This document shows, piece after piece, positions 28,571 to 36,536 of a stretch of DNA of 64,000 nt. The translations under genes were made by a program, and so were the position numbers. The stretch lies in NCBI RefSeq assembly GCF_001668575.1, contig NZ_LZMD01000066.1, forward strand, positions 53,590 through 117,589. The letters run 5' to 3'. The notes below the pieces were generated by a model that worked only from the letters and a program-made list of their open reading frames with translations, had not been told where the DNA came from and made no database searches. The stretch is from Mycobacterium sp. 1164985.4 (GTDB lineage: Bacteria; Actinomycetota; Actinomycetes; Mycobacteriales; Mycobacteriaceae). Every line of letters begins with the position of its first letter. The stretch's first letter is position 1.

Positions 28571-28891
28571 GTGCTGGCTTACCAAGAGGGCGATGCGTGG
28601 GTGGCCATGGCCGACCGCACCCGGCGGTCGATCGTGGAACGGCTCGCGCACCGGCCGATGGCGGTGGGGGAGCTGGCCCGCGGTCTTCCGGTCAGCAGGC
28701 CGGCGGTTTCTCAACATCTGAAGGTGCTCAAGCTCGCCGGGTTGGTGTGCGACCGCGCCGACGGAACCCGCCGCGTCTATCAGCTGGACCCGGCGGGATT
28801 GGCCGCCATGCGGGCTCAACTCGACCGCTTCTGGATGCAGGCGCTGGCCGGATTCAAGGAGATAGTAGAGAGCGAAGGAGAACCCCAATGA
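28571..28891 (+). CDS. ArsR-family transcriptional regulator
   Basis: 106 aa from GTG 28571, chosen because a -10 box sits 7 bp upstream. Winged helix: ADRTRRSIVERLAHRPMAVGELARGL then recognition helix SRPAVSQHLKVLKLAGLV and wing DGTRRVYQLD. Only one Cys, so it is not a thiol metal sensor; it belongs to the type that is paired with an SRPBCC protein. It probably represses its own three-gene operon through the dyad at 28549. Confidence 0.9.
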   Translation: MLAYQEGDAWVAMADRTRRSIVERLAHRPMAVGELARGLPVSRPAVSQHLKVLKLAGLVCDRADGTRRVYQLDPAGLAAMRAQLDRFWMQALAGFKEIVESEGEPQ

Positions 28892-29373
28892 CCTCTGCCC
28901 AGTCCGCGGTCGTCCGTCACGACATCACGGTCAACGCGCCGCTCGAAAAGGCATTTCGGGTGTTCACGGAGAGATTCGGCGACTTCAAGCCCCGCGAACA
29001 CAACCTGCTGAGCGTGCCGATCGAGGAGACGGTGCTGGAGCCTCACGAAGGCGGCCGCATCTACGACCGCGGTGTCGACGGCAGCGTGTGCGAATGGGCA
29101 CGGGTGTTGGTCGTCGACCCTCCGCATCGCCTGGTCTTCTCGTGGAACATCGGCACGACGTGGCAGCTGGAATCCGATCCCGCGCGGTGCAGCGAGGTCG
29201 AGGTGGCGTTCACCGCCGAGTCGGACGATCGCACGCGCGTCAGCATCGAGCATCGCCACATCGAACGGCACGGCGACGGTTGGGATTCGGTCGCTTCGGG
29301 CGTCGGTGGCGATGCGGGCTGGCCGCTGTACCTGCGCCGGTACGGTGAGCTGCTGGACCGGGAAGCGCAGTGA
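28888..29373 (+). CDS. SRPBCC (AHSA1/START-like) domain protein
   Basis: 161 aa. START-like hydrophobic-pocket fold: N-terminal VRHDITVNAPLEKAFRVFTERFGDFKP, central DGSVCEWARVLVVDPPHRLVFSW, and C-terminal helix with GWDSVASGVGGDAGWPLYLRRYGELL. The ATG overlaps the ArsR stop by 4 bp. ArsR-SRPBCC pairs are common in actinobacteria; the ligand is unknown. Confidence 0.88.
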   Translation: MTSAQSAVVRHDITVNAPLEKAFRVFTERFGDFKPREHNLLSVPIEETVLEPHEGGRIYDRGVDGSVCEWARVLVVDPPHRLVFSWNIGTTWQLESDPARCSEVEVAFTAESDDRTRVSIEHRHIERHGDGWDSVASGVGGDAGWPLYLRRYGELLDREAQ

Positions 29374-29993
29374 CGGACACCGACCTCAAAGACCTGACCC
29401 GCGACGAACGGGCCGACCTGGCATCGTTTCTGGCCGAGCTGACTCCCGACGAGTGGCACCACCAGAGCCTGTGCACCAAGTGGACGGTCAAAGATGTTGT
29501 GGCACACGTGGTCAGCTATGAGGAGCTCGGCACCGCCGGTCTGCTCAAGCGGTTCGCCAAGGGCATGGTGGTGAACGCCAATCAGGTCGGTGTCGACGAA
29601 TTCGGGAACCTGACACCCGACGAACTGCTGGCCTATCTGAACCGTCACCTGTATCCGAGTGGACTGACGGCTCGCCTCGGCGGGGTGATCGGATTCGTCG
29701 ACGGCACGGTCCATCACCAGGACATCCGCCGCGCGCTCGGCCGTCCCCGCGCCATCCCCACCGAACGCCTCGCCCGCATCCTGCCGCTGATCCCCGGCAA
29801 TCCGCGGCTGGGCGCCGGCCGCCGTATCCGCGGACTTCGTCTGCGCGCGACCGACGTCGACTGGACCCACGGTCAGGGTGCCGAGGTGACCGGGCCGGGG
29901 GAGGCGCTGATGATGGCGATGACGGGTCGGCCCGCCGCGCTTGCCGATCTCGACGGACCCGGCAAAGACGCGCTCGCGCAACGGCTCAGCTGA
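29370..29993 (+). CDS. Maleylpyruvate isomerase/DinB-like protein
   Basis: 207 aa, GTG start overlapping the SRPBCC gene. The N-terminal helical bundle resembles the mycothiol-dependent maleylpyruvate isomerase/DinB superfamily (LTPDEWHHQSLCTKWTVKDVVAHVVSYEEL, later DGTVHHQDIRRALGRPR with metal-type His residues). Many members use mycothiol, the actinobacterial thiol. Exact reaction unknown. It converges with the dehydrogenase at 29996, only 2 bp between the stops. Confidence 0.78.
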   Translation: MTDTDLKDLTRDERADLASFLAELTPDEWHHQSLCTKWTVKDVVAHVVSYEELGTAGLLKRFAKGMVVNANQVGVDEFGNLTPDELLAYLNRHLYPSGLTARLGGVIGFVDGTVHHQDIRRALGRPRAIPTERLARILPLIPGNPRLGAGRRIRGLRLRATDVDWTHGQGAEVTGPGEALMMAMTGRPAALADLDGPGKDALAQRLS

Positions 29994-29995
29994 GG

Positions 29996-31048
29996 TCAGA
30001 CCGCGGCGCGCCCGGTGACCGGCGGCAGATCCTTCAGCGTCACGATGCCCGGCGGCGCCGCGACCACCGCCGGCACCGCGTTGGTCACCGGCAGCGCGGT
30101 GTAGATCATGCCCAGGCCCATGAAGCCGGGTTCGGTCCAGTCTCTGGGCGGCAGGCAATGCAGCACCGTGCGCATGTTCGGCAGTCCGAACACCTGGATG
30201 ACGTGGCCGTGTTCGAGCGGCTTGGGCGGGGTGACGTGTTCGCCCATGATCCAGTTGAATCCGACGCTGACGACGTTCTTCTCGCCCACCCAGCCGCGGT
30301 GGTACCCGTAGACGCCGGCAACGGTGCCCGCGGGGATCTGCATGAACCCGAGGTCGGAATCGCCGGTGGCCGGGGTGAATTCCACGTCGAAGGTCATCCG
30401 GTCGAGCTTGGCGCCGATCGCGTCTGCCATCATCGCCGCCGACTCGGCGAACACCTCGCTTTCGCGCCGCACATTTTCGGCCAGTCCGGGGGTGTCCGGG
30501 TCCTGCGAGAAGCCCATCGCGGTCTGGGTGCCCGCGGATTCATACGTCGAACAATCCACCGACTCGGTGATGCGGATCTCGTCGACGCGCTCGCACGCGC
30601 CCGACAGCACCATGCCCACCATGTTGCTCATGCCGGGGTGCGCGCCGCTGCCGAAGATCGTCGAACTGCCCTTCTCACAGGCCTTCCTGATGCGGTCGAG
30701 GTCCTCGGGCGACTGCTTGCCGCCGGTGATCCACGCGGCGCTCGAGCAGACGTTGACGCCGGCCTCGAGAAGCCGGGTCAGCTCGTCGATGTCGGGCCAC
30801 AGCGGGTTGTAGCAGCAGGCGTCGGGCCGCAGCGCCAGCAGTGCATCGATGTCGTTGGTGGCCGTCACCCCGGTCGGCGCGGGCCAGCCGGCCAGCTCTG
30901 CCGCGTCGACGCCGACCTTGTCCGCACCGTGGGCGTAGACGCCGACGAGTTCCATGTCCTCGCGGCCGATGATCGCGTGCAGCGAACGGCGGCCGATGTT
31001 GCCGGTGGTCCACTGGATGACGCGCAGCGGCCGATCAGATGTCGTCAC
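29996..31048 (-). CDS. Dihydrodipicolinate reductase-like NAD(P)-dependent dehydrogenase
   Basis: 350 aa. Rossmann N-terminus RVIQWTTGNIGRRSLHAIIGRED, then VGVDAAELAG and NPLWPDIDELTRLLEAGVNV as in the DapB-N-containing family that includes 2,4-diaminopentanoate dehydrogenase and many mycobacterial paralogues. Too long and divergent to be DapB itself. Substrate unknown. The SDR gene lies just upstream on the same strand with a 23-bp gap, suggesting a two-gene catabolic or lipid-related unit. Confidence 0.85.
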   Translation of the reverse strand: MTTSDRPLRVIQWTTGNIGRRSLHAIIGREDMELVGVYAHGADKVGVDAAELAGWPAPTGVTATNDIDALLALRPDACCYNPLWPDIDELTRLLEAGVNVCSSAAWITGGKQSPEDLDRIRKACEKGSSTIFGSGAHPGMSNMVGMVLSGACERVDEIRITESVDCSTYESAGTQTAMGFSQDPDTPGLAENVRRESEVFAESAAMMADAIGAKLDRMTFDVEFTPATGDSDLGFMQIPAGTVAGVYGYHRGWVGEKNVVSVGFNWIMGEHVTPPKPLEHGHVIQVFGLPNMRTVLHCLPPRDWTEPGFMGLGMIYTALPVTNAVPAVVAAPPGIVTLKDLPPVTGRAAV

Positions 31049-31071
31049 GAAAACTCCTCGGTATCAACTGA

Positions 31072-31878
31072 TTACATATGAGTTCCGCCGTCGACGCGGA
31101 CCTCGGTGCCGGTGACGAAATAGGCTTCCGGCGCTGCGAGCATGGCGACGACCGCCGCCACGGCGTCGGGTCTGGCGAACATCCCGCCCCCGTCGACCGC
31201 CAGGAGCGGCGTGATCTTGCCGAACAACGTGTAGTCGGCGTCGTCCGGTAGCCCGGGTCCTATGCTCTGCCCGGATTGCCCTGTGCCGTCGGTCATTCCG
31301 GAGGAGATGGATCCCGGTTGCACGCAGTTGAACCGGATGCCTTCCTTGCTGAACTCCAGGGCCAGCGTGTGTGTCATGGCCTGGATGCCGCCCTTGGACG
31401 CGGCGTACGCCGACATGTAGGGGTGGGCGAAGTTGGCCGATGTCGAGCTGAAATTGACGACCGCCGGCGCCGTGCCGTCGCGCAGGGCGGGCAGAGCCTC
31501 GCGGGTGACCAGGAACGTCCCGATGAGGTTGACGCGCAGGACCTGCTCGAAGTCGGCGAGTGTGGTGTCGGTGAAGTGGCAGGACCGAAGAATTCCCGCG
31601 GCGTTGACGAGCGCGTCCAGGCCGTCGAGCGCGCCGACGGCGAGCGAGACCCCGGTGATCACCGACTCCTCGCTGCCGACGTCCATCACGATGGTGGTGA
31701 GCCGACCCTTGACCCCCTCGGCCTTGGCCTCCGTGTCGGCGAGCCCGGTCTCGCTGACGTCGGCGGCGACGACGGTGCCGCCTTCCTCGAGGATGCGCAG
31801 GGTTGTCGCCTGTCCGATGCCCGATCCTGCGCCGGTGATCAAAACCCTACGGTCGGTGAACCGCTGCAACGTCGCCAC
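31072..31878 (-). CDS. Short-chain dehydrogenase/reductase
   Basis: 268 aa from GTG 31878; a frame to 31968 exists but its extra 30 residues are low-complexity and overlap the next gene. Classical SDR: TGAGSGIGQA for cofactor, NAAG, catalytic Ser/Tyr/Lys in FSSTSANFAHPYMSAYAASKGG, and C-terminal FVTGTEVRVDGGTHM. Asp in VVAADVSE suggests NAD(H) preference. Possibly acts with the DapB-like enzyme downstream. Confidence 0.9.
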   Translation of the reverse strand: MATLQRFTDRRVLITGAGSGIGQATTLRILEEGGTVVAADVSETGLADTEAKAEGVKGRLTTIVMDVGSEESVITGVSLAVGALDGLDALVNAAGILRSCHFTDTTLADFEQVLRVNLIGTFLVTREALPALRDGTAPAVVNFSSTSANFAHPYMSAYAASKGGIQAMTHTLALEFSKEGIRFNCVQPGSISSGMTDGTGQSGQSIGPGLPDDADYTLFGKITPLLAVDGGGMFARPDAVAAVVAMLAAPEAYFVTGTEVRVDGGTHM

Positions 31879-31915
31879 CGGGGGAATGCTAGTGCGTCGG
31901 TGCGCTTCTGCTGCG

Positions 31916-32650
31916 TTATTCGGGTTCGGGCTCGGCCCCGTCGGTCGTGTCGGCGTCTTCGGAGACACGCTCGGCGTCCGCTGACGCGGGCTCGCCCCCG
32001 GCCGTCAGCGGCGGTGTGTCGGGCAGCGACAGCGCCACGCCGAGCGCCAGGAAGAACAGGATGAACAGCGGCCCGCCGAGGTACAGGTTCATCGGCCCGC
32101 CCGGGGAGATGAAGCTTCCCGGCGGTCCGATGATCGTGATGGTCTCGATGAGCTGCTCGACGGCGAACACCGCGGCGACGATGCCGACCCAGCGGGGAAA
32201 GCGTCCTTCGTTGGCGGCCAACAGGATCGGAGCGGCGACCATGATGTCGGCGACGGTCAGGATCGGCCCCCACATCGTGACGACGTCGGTGATCGCCCGC
32301 GCGGTCCCCGAGCCGAGATCACCCGGATGCAATGACAGTCCCGCGGTGAACCAGGTCGCGATGCTGATCTGGACGAGGACGACGGCCGATCCGATGGTGA
32401 AGACGAATGCGTACGGTCCGGCGAGCCGGTCGCGGGCATGGCCGAGCACCACCACCAAGGCCAGCGAGCCGAAGGCCAGCAATAGCGCTTGGGTCCGCAT
32501 CGCGCCGGAGTGCTCGTTGAGGTGGGTGACGATGTCGAGGCCCGGTCGGTCGATCCCGGGCAGGGCCGGAACGATCAGCAGCGCAAGGGCATAGAGCACC
32601 GCGAACGCGATGGCGGCGACCATCGGCACTCGACGATCCACAGCCAACAC
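31916..32650 (-). CDS. Membrane protein of unknown function
   Basis: 244 aa with GTG 32650; TTG 32674 and GTG 32641 are alternative starts. About six hydrophobic segments are visible, including VAAIAFAVLYALALLIVPAL, AFVFTIGSAVVLVQISIA, IMVAAPILLAAN and NLYLGGPLFILFFLALG, ending in an acidic disordered tail. No motif that I recognise. It is divergent from comEA and upstream of the SDR gene. Confidence 0.72.
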   Translation of the reverse strand: MLAVDRRVPMVAAIAFAVLYALALLIVPALPGIDRPGLDIVTHLNEHSGAMRTQALLLAFGSLALVVVLGHARDRLAGPYAFVFTIGSAVVLVQISIATWFTAGLSLHPGDLGSGTARAITDVVTMWGPILTVADIMVAAPILLAANEGRFPRWVGIVAAVFAVEQLIETITIIGPPGSFISPGGPMNLYLGGPLFILFFLALGVALSLPDTPPLTAGGEPASADAERVSEDADTTDGAEPEPE

Positions 32651-32741
32651 TGTAGACAGCCCCCTTATCCCCAACGCTCATTTCATCCACAGGGCGCGTC
32701 GTACGCGGCCGTTGGCGGGCCGCGCGGTCGGTGTCCGCACC

Positions 32742-32747
32742 TAACTT
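32742..32747 (+). promoter_or_regulatory. Leaderless -10 box of comEA
   Basis: TAACTT ends 7 bp before the ATG at 32755, which argues for this start over the upstream GTG at 32731. Confidence 0.5.
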
Positions 32748-32754
32748 CACATGC

Positions 32755-33579
32755 ATGCGAACCGAACTGCCCGCCGAGCGCCTGCAGCGCAGGTTGGGAA
32801 TCGAACTGGAGCCCGAACCGGACGATGAGGATCGCCGGCCGGACACGGCGCTGACCCGCTGGCTGCCCGAATCCACGGGTGGCGGCGCGGCCGGTTGGAT
32901 CGCGGCGGTGCGCGCGGATCCGGGTCGAGCCGGTGTCATCGCGCTCGGCGGTGTCGGGCTTCTCGCCGTGCTGGTGACGGTGTTCGTGCTACTGCGTGAC
33001 GACAGTCCGGCCGTTGCTGCGGCCAAACTGCCGCCGGTGCAGATGGTTTCGTCGGCGAGCCCGACACCGGCTGCGGCGTCGCCCGCGGCGGACGGGCCAG
33101 TCGTCGTCAGCGTCGTGGGCCTGGTGCACAAGCCGGGTCTGGTCACCTTGGCGACGGGTGCACGGATCGCCGACGCACTCACCGCCGCGGGCGGGCCGCT
33201 GGAGGGCGCCGACCTGGTTGGGCTGAATATGGCGAGACGCATCACCGACGGCGAGCAGATCGTGGTGGGTATCGCGCCGTCGCCGGGGGAACCGCCAGCG
33301 ATGGGCAGCTCCGTCAGTACGGGCGTCGCGGCGCCCGCTCCGGCGAACGCGCCCGCATCCGGGGACGGCGCCGGCGCACCCGCGGGCGGCACCGTGGATC
33401 TGAACACCGCGACCGTCGAACAACTCGACACCCTGCCCGGGATCGGCCCGGTGACCGCCGCCGCGATCGTGGCCTGGCGCGACGCGAACGGACGGTTCAC
33501 CAGCGTCGATCAGCTCGGCGACGTCGACGGCATCGGACCTGCGCGGCTGGAGAAGTTGCGCAACCTCGTGCATGTGTGA
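32755..33579 (+). CDS. comEA: ComEA-like DNA-binding protein
   Basis: 274 aa. Cytosolic N-terminus, one membrane segment (~residues 62-82, VIALGGVGLLAVLVTVFVLL), an SLBB domain (VVVSVVGLVHKPGLVTLATGARIADAL), a Pro/Ala linker, and a C-terminal double helix-hairpin-helix (LNTATVEQLDTLPGIGPVTA) that binds DNA. In competent bacteria ComEA is the DNA receptor. Natural transformation is not established in most mycobacteria, so the role here is open. Overlaps comEC by 4 bp. Confidence 0.92.
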   Translation: MRTELPAERLQRRLGIELEPEPDDEDRRPDTALTRWLPESTGGGAAGWIAAVRADPGRAGVIALGGVGLLAVLVTVFVLLRDDSPAVAAAKLPPVQMVSSASPTPAAASPAADGPVVVSVVGLVHKPGLVTLATGARIADALTAAGGPLEGADLVGLNMARRITDGEQIVVGIAPSPGEPPAMGSSVSTGVAAPAPANAPASGDGAGAPAGGTVDLNTATVEQLDTLPGIGPVTAAAIVAWRDANGRFTSVDQLGDVDGIGPARLEKLRNLVHV

Positions 33580-35129
33580 CCGCGGTGGCGGACGTCGACG
33601 CGGCCCCGCTCGATCTGCGGCTGGTGCCCGCGGCGCTGACCTGCTGGGCGGTCACCGCCGCGGGCATCCTCTGGCCCGCCGGCGGGGCGGCGGCCGCTGT
33701 GGTCGGGTCGGTGGCCGCCACCGCCGCGGTGGGGTGGTGGGGCAGTGCGCGCGGGTCGGCGAGCGACAGGAGGGGCCTCCGCGCGAGCGTGCTGGCGGTG
33801 GGGTTGGTGGCCGCGGCGTTCGCGATCGCGATCGGTCTGCGGGTCGATGAGGTCCGCCACCACGCGGTCACCGAGCGCTACGGCACGACCGCCGCGGTCG
33901 TGGTCACGCCGACGGAGAGCCCACGCGCGCTCGGCGGTAACCGGACGATGTTCCGCGGTTCCCTCGTCGCCTTCGACGGACGCGAAATGTCCGGCCGTGT
34001 CGTGGTGTTCGCGTCGACCACCCGCATGGCAGATCTCACGGCAGGCACCCCGGTGGCGTTCCGTGCCCGGATCGGGCGACCTACGCGGCGCGACCTCAGC
34101 GTGGCGGTGCTGTCGGCCGTCGGCGAGCCCACCTACGGCGAGGCCTCCGCCGTTCAGCGCGCCGCACACGAGGTCCGCGCCGGATTCGCCGACGCCGCGC
34201 GACGGTCGCTGCCCGCCGATCAGGCCGCGATGCTGCCCGCGCTCGTTCTCGGCGACACCTCGGGCGTGCCGCGTGATACGGCGGCCGACTTCCGCGCCGC
34301 GGGCCTGACGCACCTGACCGCGGTCTCCGGGGCCAACGTGACGATCGTCTGCGGCGCAGTCTTGCTGACCGCGGGCCTGATCGGGCCGCGGGCGGCCGTC
34401 GGCCTGGCGGCAATCGCGCTGCTCGCGTTCGTGGTGGTCGTGCAGCCTTCGGCGAGCGTGCTGCGCGCGGCGGTGATGGGCGCGATCACCTTGCTGGCGG
34501 TGTTGTCGCACCGCCGCAGGCAGGCGATCCCCGCTCTGTCGGCCAGCGTGCTGGTGTTGATGATCGGAGCACCGGAGTTGGCCGTCGACGTCGGATTCGC
34601 GCTGTCGGTGTCGGCGACTGCGGCGCTCGTCGTGGTCGCGCCGGTGTGGTCGCAGCGACTCGTCGCACGGCGATGGCCCAAGCCGGCCGCCGACGCGATC
34701 AGCGTGGCCACCGCCGCGCAACTGGTCACCGCACCGCTCGTCGCCGGGATGGCGGGCACCTTCAGCGTCGTATCGGTCGCGGCCAATGTCGCAGCGGCCC
34801 CGGTGATCCCGCCGATCACGGTGATCGGCACGGCCGCGGCCACTCTCGGCCGGGTGTGGCCCGCCGGTGCCGACCTGCTGATCCGGTTCACCGGACCGGA
34901 ACTGTGGTGGCTGGTGCATGTGGCCGGCTGGGCCGCAGATGTCCCGGGTTCGGCGGTGTCGGTGCCGTCCGGTCTGCCGGGGGTGATGCTGACCGCGGCG
35001 GCGGGCGCAGCCGCGGTGCTCATGTGGCGCTTCCGCTGGACGCGGATCGCGGCGGGCGCCGCCGTGGTATGCCTGCTGGCGTGGACGGTGTCGGGCCTGT
35101 CGGCTGGCCGTGACACGATCGTGGGGTGA
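33576..35129 (+). CDS. comEC: ComEC/Rec2 family membrane protein, channel part only
   Basis: 517 aa, GTG start. About ten membrane segments around the Competence domain ([61 protein letters not shown]). It ends after the membrane region: the C-terminal metallo-beta-lactamase nuclease domain of full ComEC is absent, as in the M. tuberculosis protein of similar length. Coupled to comEA and holA by 4-bp overlaps. Confidence 0.92.
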   Translation: MTAVADVDAAPLDLRLVPAALTCWAVTAAGILWPAGGAAAAVVGSVAATAAVGWWGSARGSASDRRGLRASVLAVGLVAAAFAIAIGLRVDEVRHHAVTERYGTTAAVVVTPTESPRALGGNRTMFRGSLVAFDGREMSGRVVVFASTTRMADLTAGTPVAFRARIGRPTRRDLSVAVLSAVGEPTYGEASAVQRAAHEVRAGFADAARRSLPADQAAMLPALVLGDTSGVPRDTAADFRAAGLTHLTAVSGANVTIVCGAVLLTAGLIGPRAAVGLAAIALLAFVVVVQPSASVLRAAVMGAITLLAVLSHRRRQAIPALSASVLVLMIGAPELAVDVGFALSVSATAALVVVAPVWSQRLVARRWPKPAADAISVATAAQLVTAPLVAGMAGTFSVVSVAANVAAAPVIPPITVIGTAAATLGRVWPAGADLLIRFTGPELWWLVHVAGWAADVPGSAVSVPSGLPGVMLTAAAGAAAVLMWRFRWTRIAAGAAVVCLLAWTVSGLSAGRDTIVG

Positions 35130-36085
35130 GCGAAGCGTCGCAGTTGCATCTGGTCCTCGGGGACGAGGAGTTGCTGGTCGAACGCGCGGTGGCGGCCGTA
35201 CTGCGGGAGGTTCGCAAACAGGCCGGCACCCATGACATTCCGGTCGACCGGCTGCGCGCCGGCGAGGTCAGCACCAGTGAACTGGCCGAACTGCTGAGCC
35301 CGTCGCTGTTCGCCGAGGAACGCGTCGTGGTCCTGGAGTCGGCGGCCGAGGCGGGCAAGGACGCGGTCTCGCTCATCGCCGAGGTCGCGGCGAACCTGCC
35401 GCCGGGCACCATGCTCGTCGTCGTGCACTCCGGCGGCGGACGCGCCAAGGCGCTGGCGGATCAGCTCAAGAAGCTCGGCGCGCAGGTGCATCCCTGCGCG
35501 CGCATCACCAAGGTCGCCGAGCGCGCCGACTTCGTCCGCCGCGAATTCCGGACCCTGAAGGTGAAGGTCGGCGAGGACACGGTCACCGCGGTGCTCGACG
35601 CGATCGGCTCCGACATCCGGGAGCTGGCGGCGGCGTGTTCGCAACTGGTCACCGACACCGGCGGGGCGGTCGACGCCGCCGCGGTGCGTCGCTACCACTC
35701 GGGCAAGGCCGAGGTGAAGGGGTTCGACGTCGCCGACAAGGCGGTGGTCGGCGATGTGGCAGGAGCGGCCGAAGCCCTGCGCTGGGCGATGATGCGCGGC
35801 GAACCACACGTCGTGCTGGCCGACGCGCTGGCCGAGGCCGTGCACACCATCGCACGGGTGCGGCCGTTGTCGGGCGACCCCTACCGGCTCGCGTCAGAGC
35901 TCGGCATGCCGCCGTGGCGAGTGCAGAAGGCGCAGAAGCAGGCGCGGCGATGGTCGAACACCTCGGTCGCGGAGGCCATGCGGTTGGTGGCCGCGCTCAA
36001 CGCGGACGTCAAGGGTGCCGCGGCGGATGCGGACTATGCGCTGGAGGCGACGGTGCGACGCGTCGCTGAGCTCATCGAAGATTGA
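35126..36085 (+). CDS. holA: DNA polymerase III subunit delta
   Basis: Clamp-loader subunit that opens the beta clamp. 319 aa, GTG start overlapping comEC. N-terminal AAA-like part ([35 protein letters not shown]) and C-terminal helical part ([47 protein letters not shown]). comEA-comEC-holA is a conserved bacterial order. Converges on rpsT. Confidence 0.95.
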   Translation: MSEASQLHLVLGDEELLVERAVAAVLREVRKQAGTHDIPVDRLRAGEVSTSELAELLSPSLFAEERVVVLESAAEAGKDAVSLIAEVAANLPPGTMLVVVHSGGGRAKALADQLKKLGAQVHPCARITKVAERADFVRREFRTLKVKVGEDTVTAVLDAIGSDIRELAAACSQLVTDTGGAVDAAAVRRYHSGKAEVKGFDVADKAVVGDVAGAAEALRWAMMRGEPHVVLADALAEAVHTIARVRPLSGDPYRLASELGMPPWRVQKAQKQARRWSNTSVAEAMRLVAALNADVKGAAADADYALEATVRRVAELIED

Positions 36086-36144
36086 GCAGACTGAGCAGAC
36101 TGAGCGGCGCTCAGATCTTGTTGAACCCTCAGAGCTTGTTGAAC
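36082..36144. repeat. Short tandem repeats at the holA/rpsT junction
   Basis: Three copies of a 9-bp unit (CTGAGCAGA-like) at 36082-36105 are followed by a 16-bp sequence present twice, 36111-36126 and 36129-36144 (period 18, one mismatch). The second copy is the 3' end of rpsT with its stop codon; the first is a duplicate beyond the stop. CTGAGC-GGC-GCTCAG (36100-36114) can form a small hairpin. Confidence 0.7.
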
Positions 36145-36389
36145 GCGGAAGCCAGCGCCGACTTGCGGTTGGCGGCCTGGTTCTTGTGAATCACGCCCTT
36201 GCTGGCGGCCTTGTCCAGCTGACGGCTGGTCGCGGCAAGCAGCTCCTGGGCCTTGTCCTTGTCACCGGCCTCGACGGCCGCGCGGAAACCGCGCACCGCC
36301 GTGTGAAGCGACGACTTGACCGACTTGTTGCGCAACCTGCGGCGCTCGTTGGTCCGGATGCGCTTCTCCTGCGACTTGATGTTGGCCAC
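36129..36389 (-). CDS. rpsT: 30S ribosomal protein S20
   Basis: Binds 16S rRNA. 86 aa, very basic. [30 protein letters not shown] is the S20 start; [19 protein letters not shown] the end. Single-gene unit with its own promoter, divergent from the ATP-grasp operon. Confidence 0.97.
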   Translation of the reverse strand: MANIKSQEKRIRTNERRRLRNKSVKSSLHTAVRGFRAAVEAGDKDKAQELLAATSRQLDKAASKGVIHKNQAANRKSALASAFNKL

Positions 36390-36464
36390 GCGTGTAGTCC
36401 TTCGTAAATCCTGTAGGGGTTTCGCAAAGTTTGTAGGCGCCCGGCACGCGGGCAGCGAGGGTTC

Positions 36465-36494
36465 AGGTTACCAGCGGAGTGGGTAAATGCCCAA
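36465..36494 (-). promoter_or_regulatory. Promoter of rpsT
   Basis: On the minus strand a -35 TTGGGC (36489-36494) and an extended -10 TGG-TAACCT (36465-36470) are 18 bp apart. This gives a leader of ~70 nt with the ribosome site GAAGGA close to the ATG at 36389. Confidence 0.6.
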
Positions 36495-36536
36495 AGTGAG
36501 TCCTCTGGCCTGCCGAAATGTCCGAAGTGTTGCAGC

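Noticed and set aside
33576..35129. comEC as a broken gene
   Set aside because: The missing nuclease domain is also missing in mycobacterial homologues of the same length, and the frame runs cleanly into holA.
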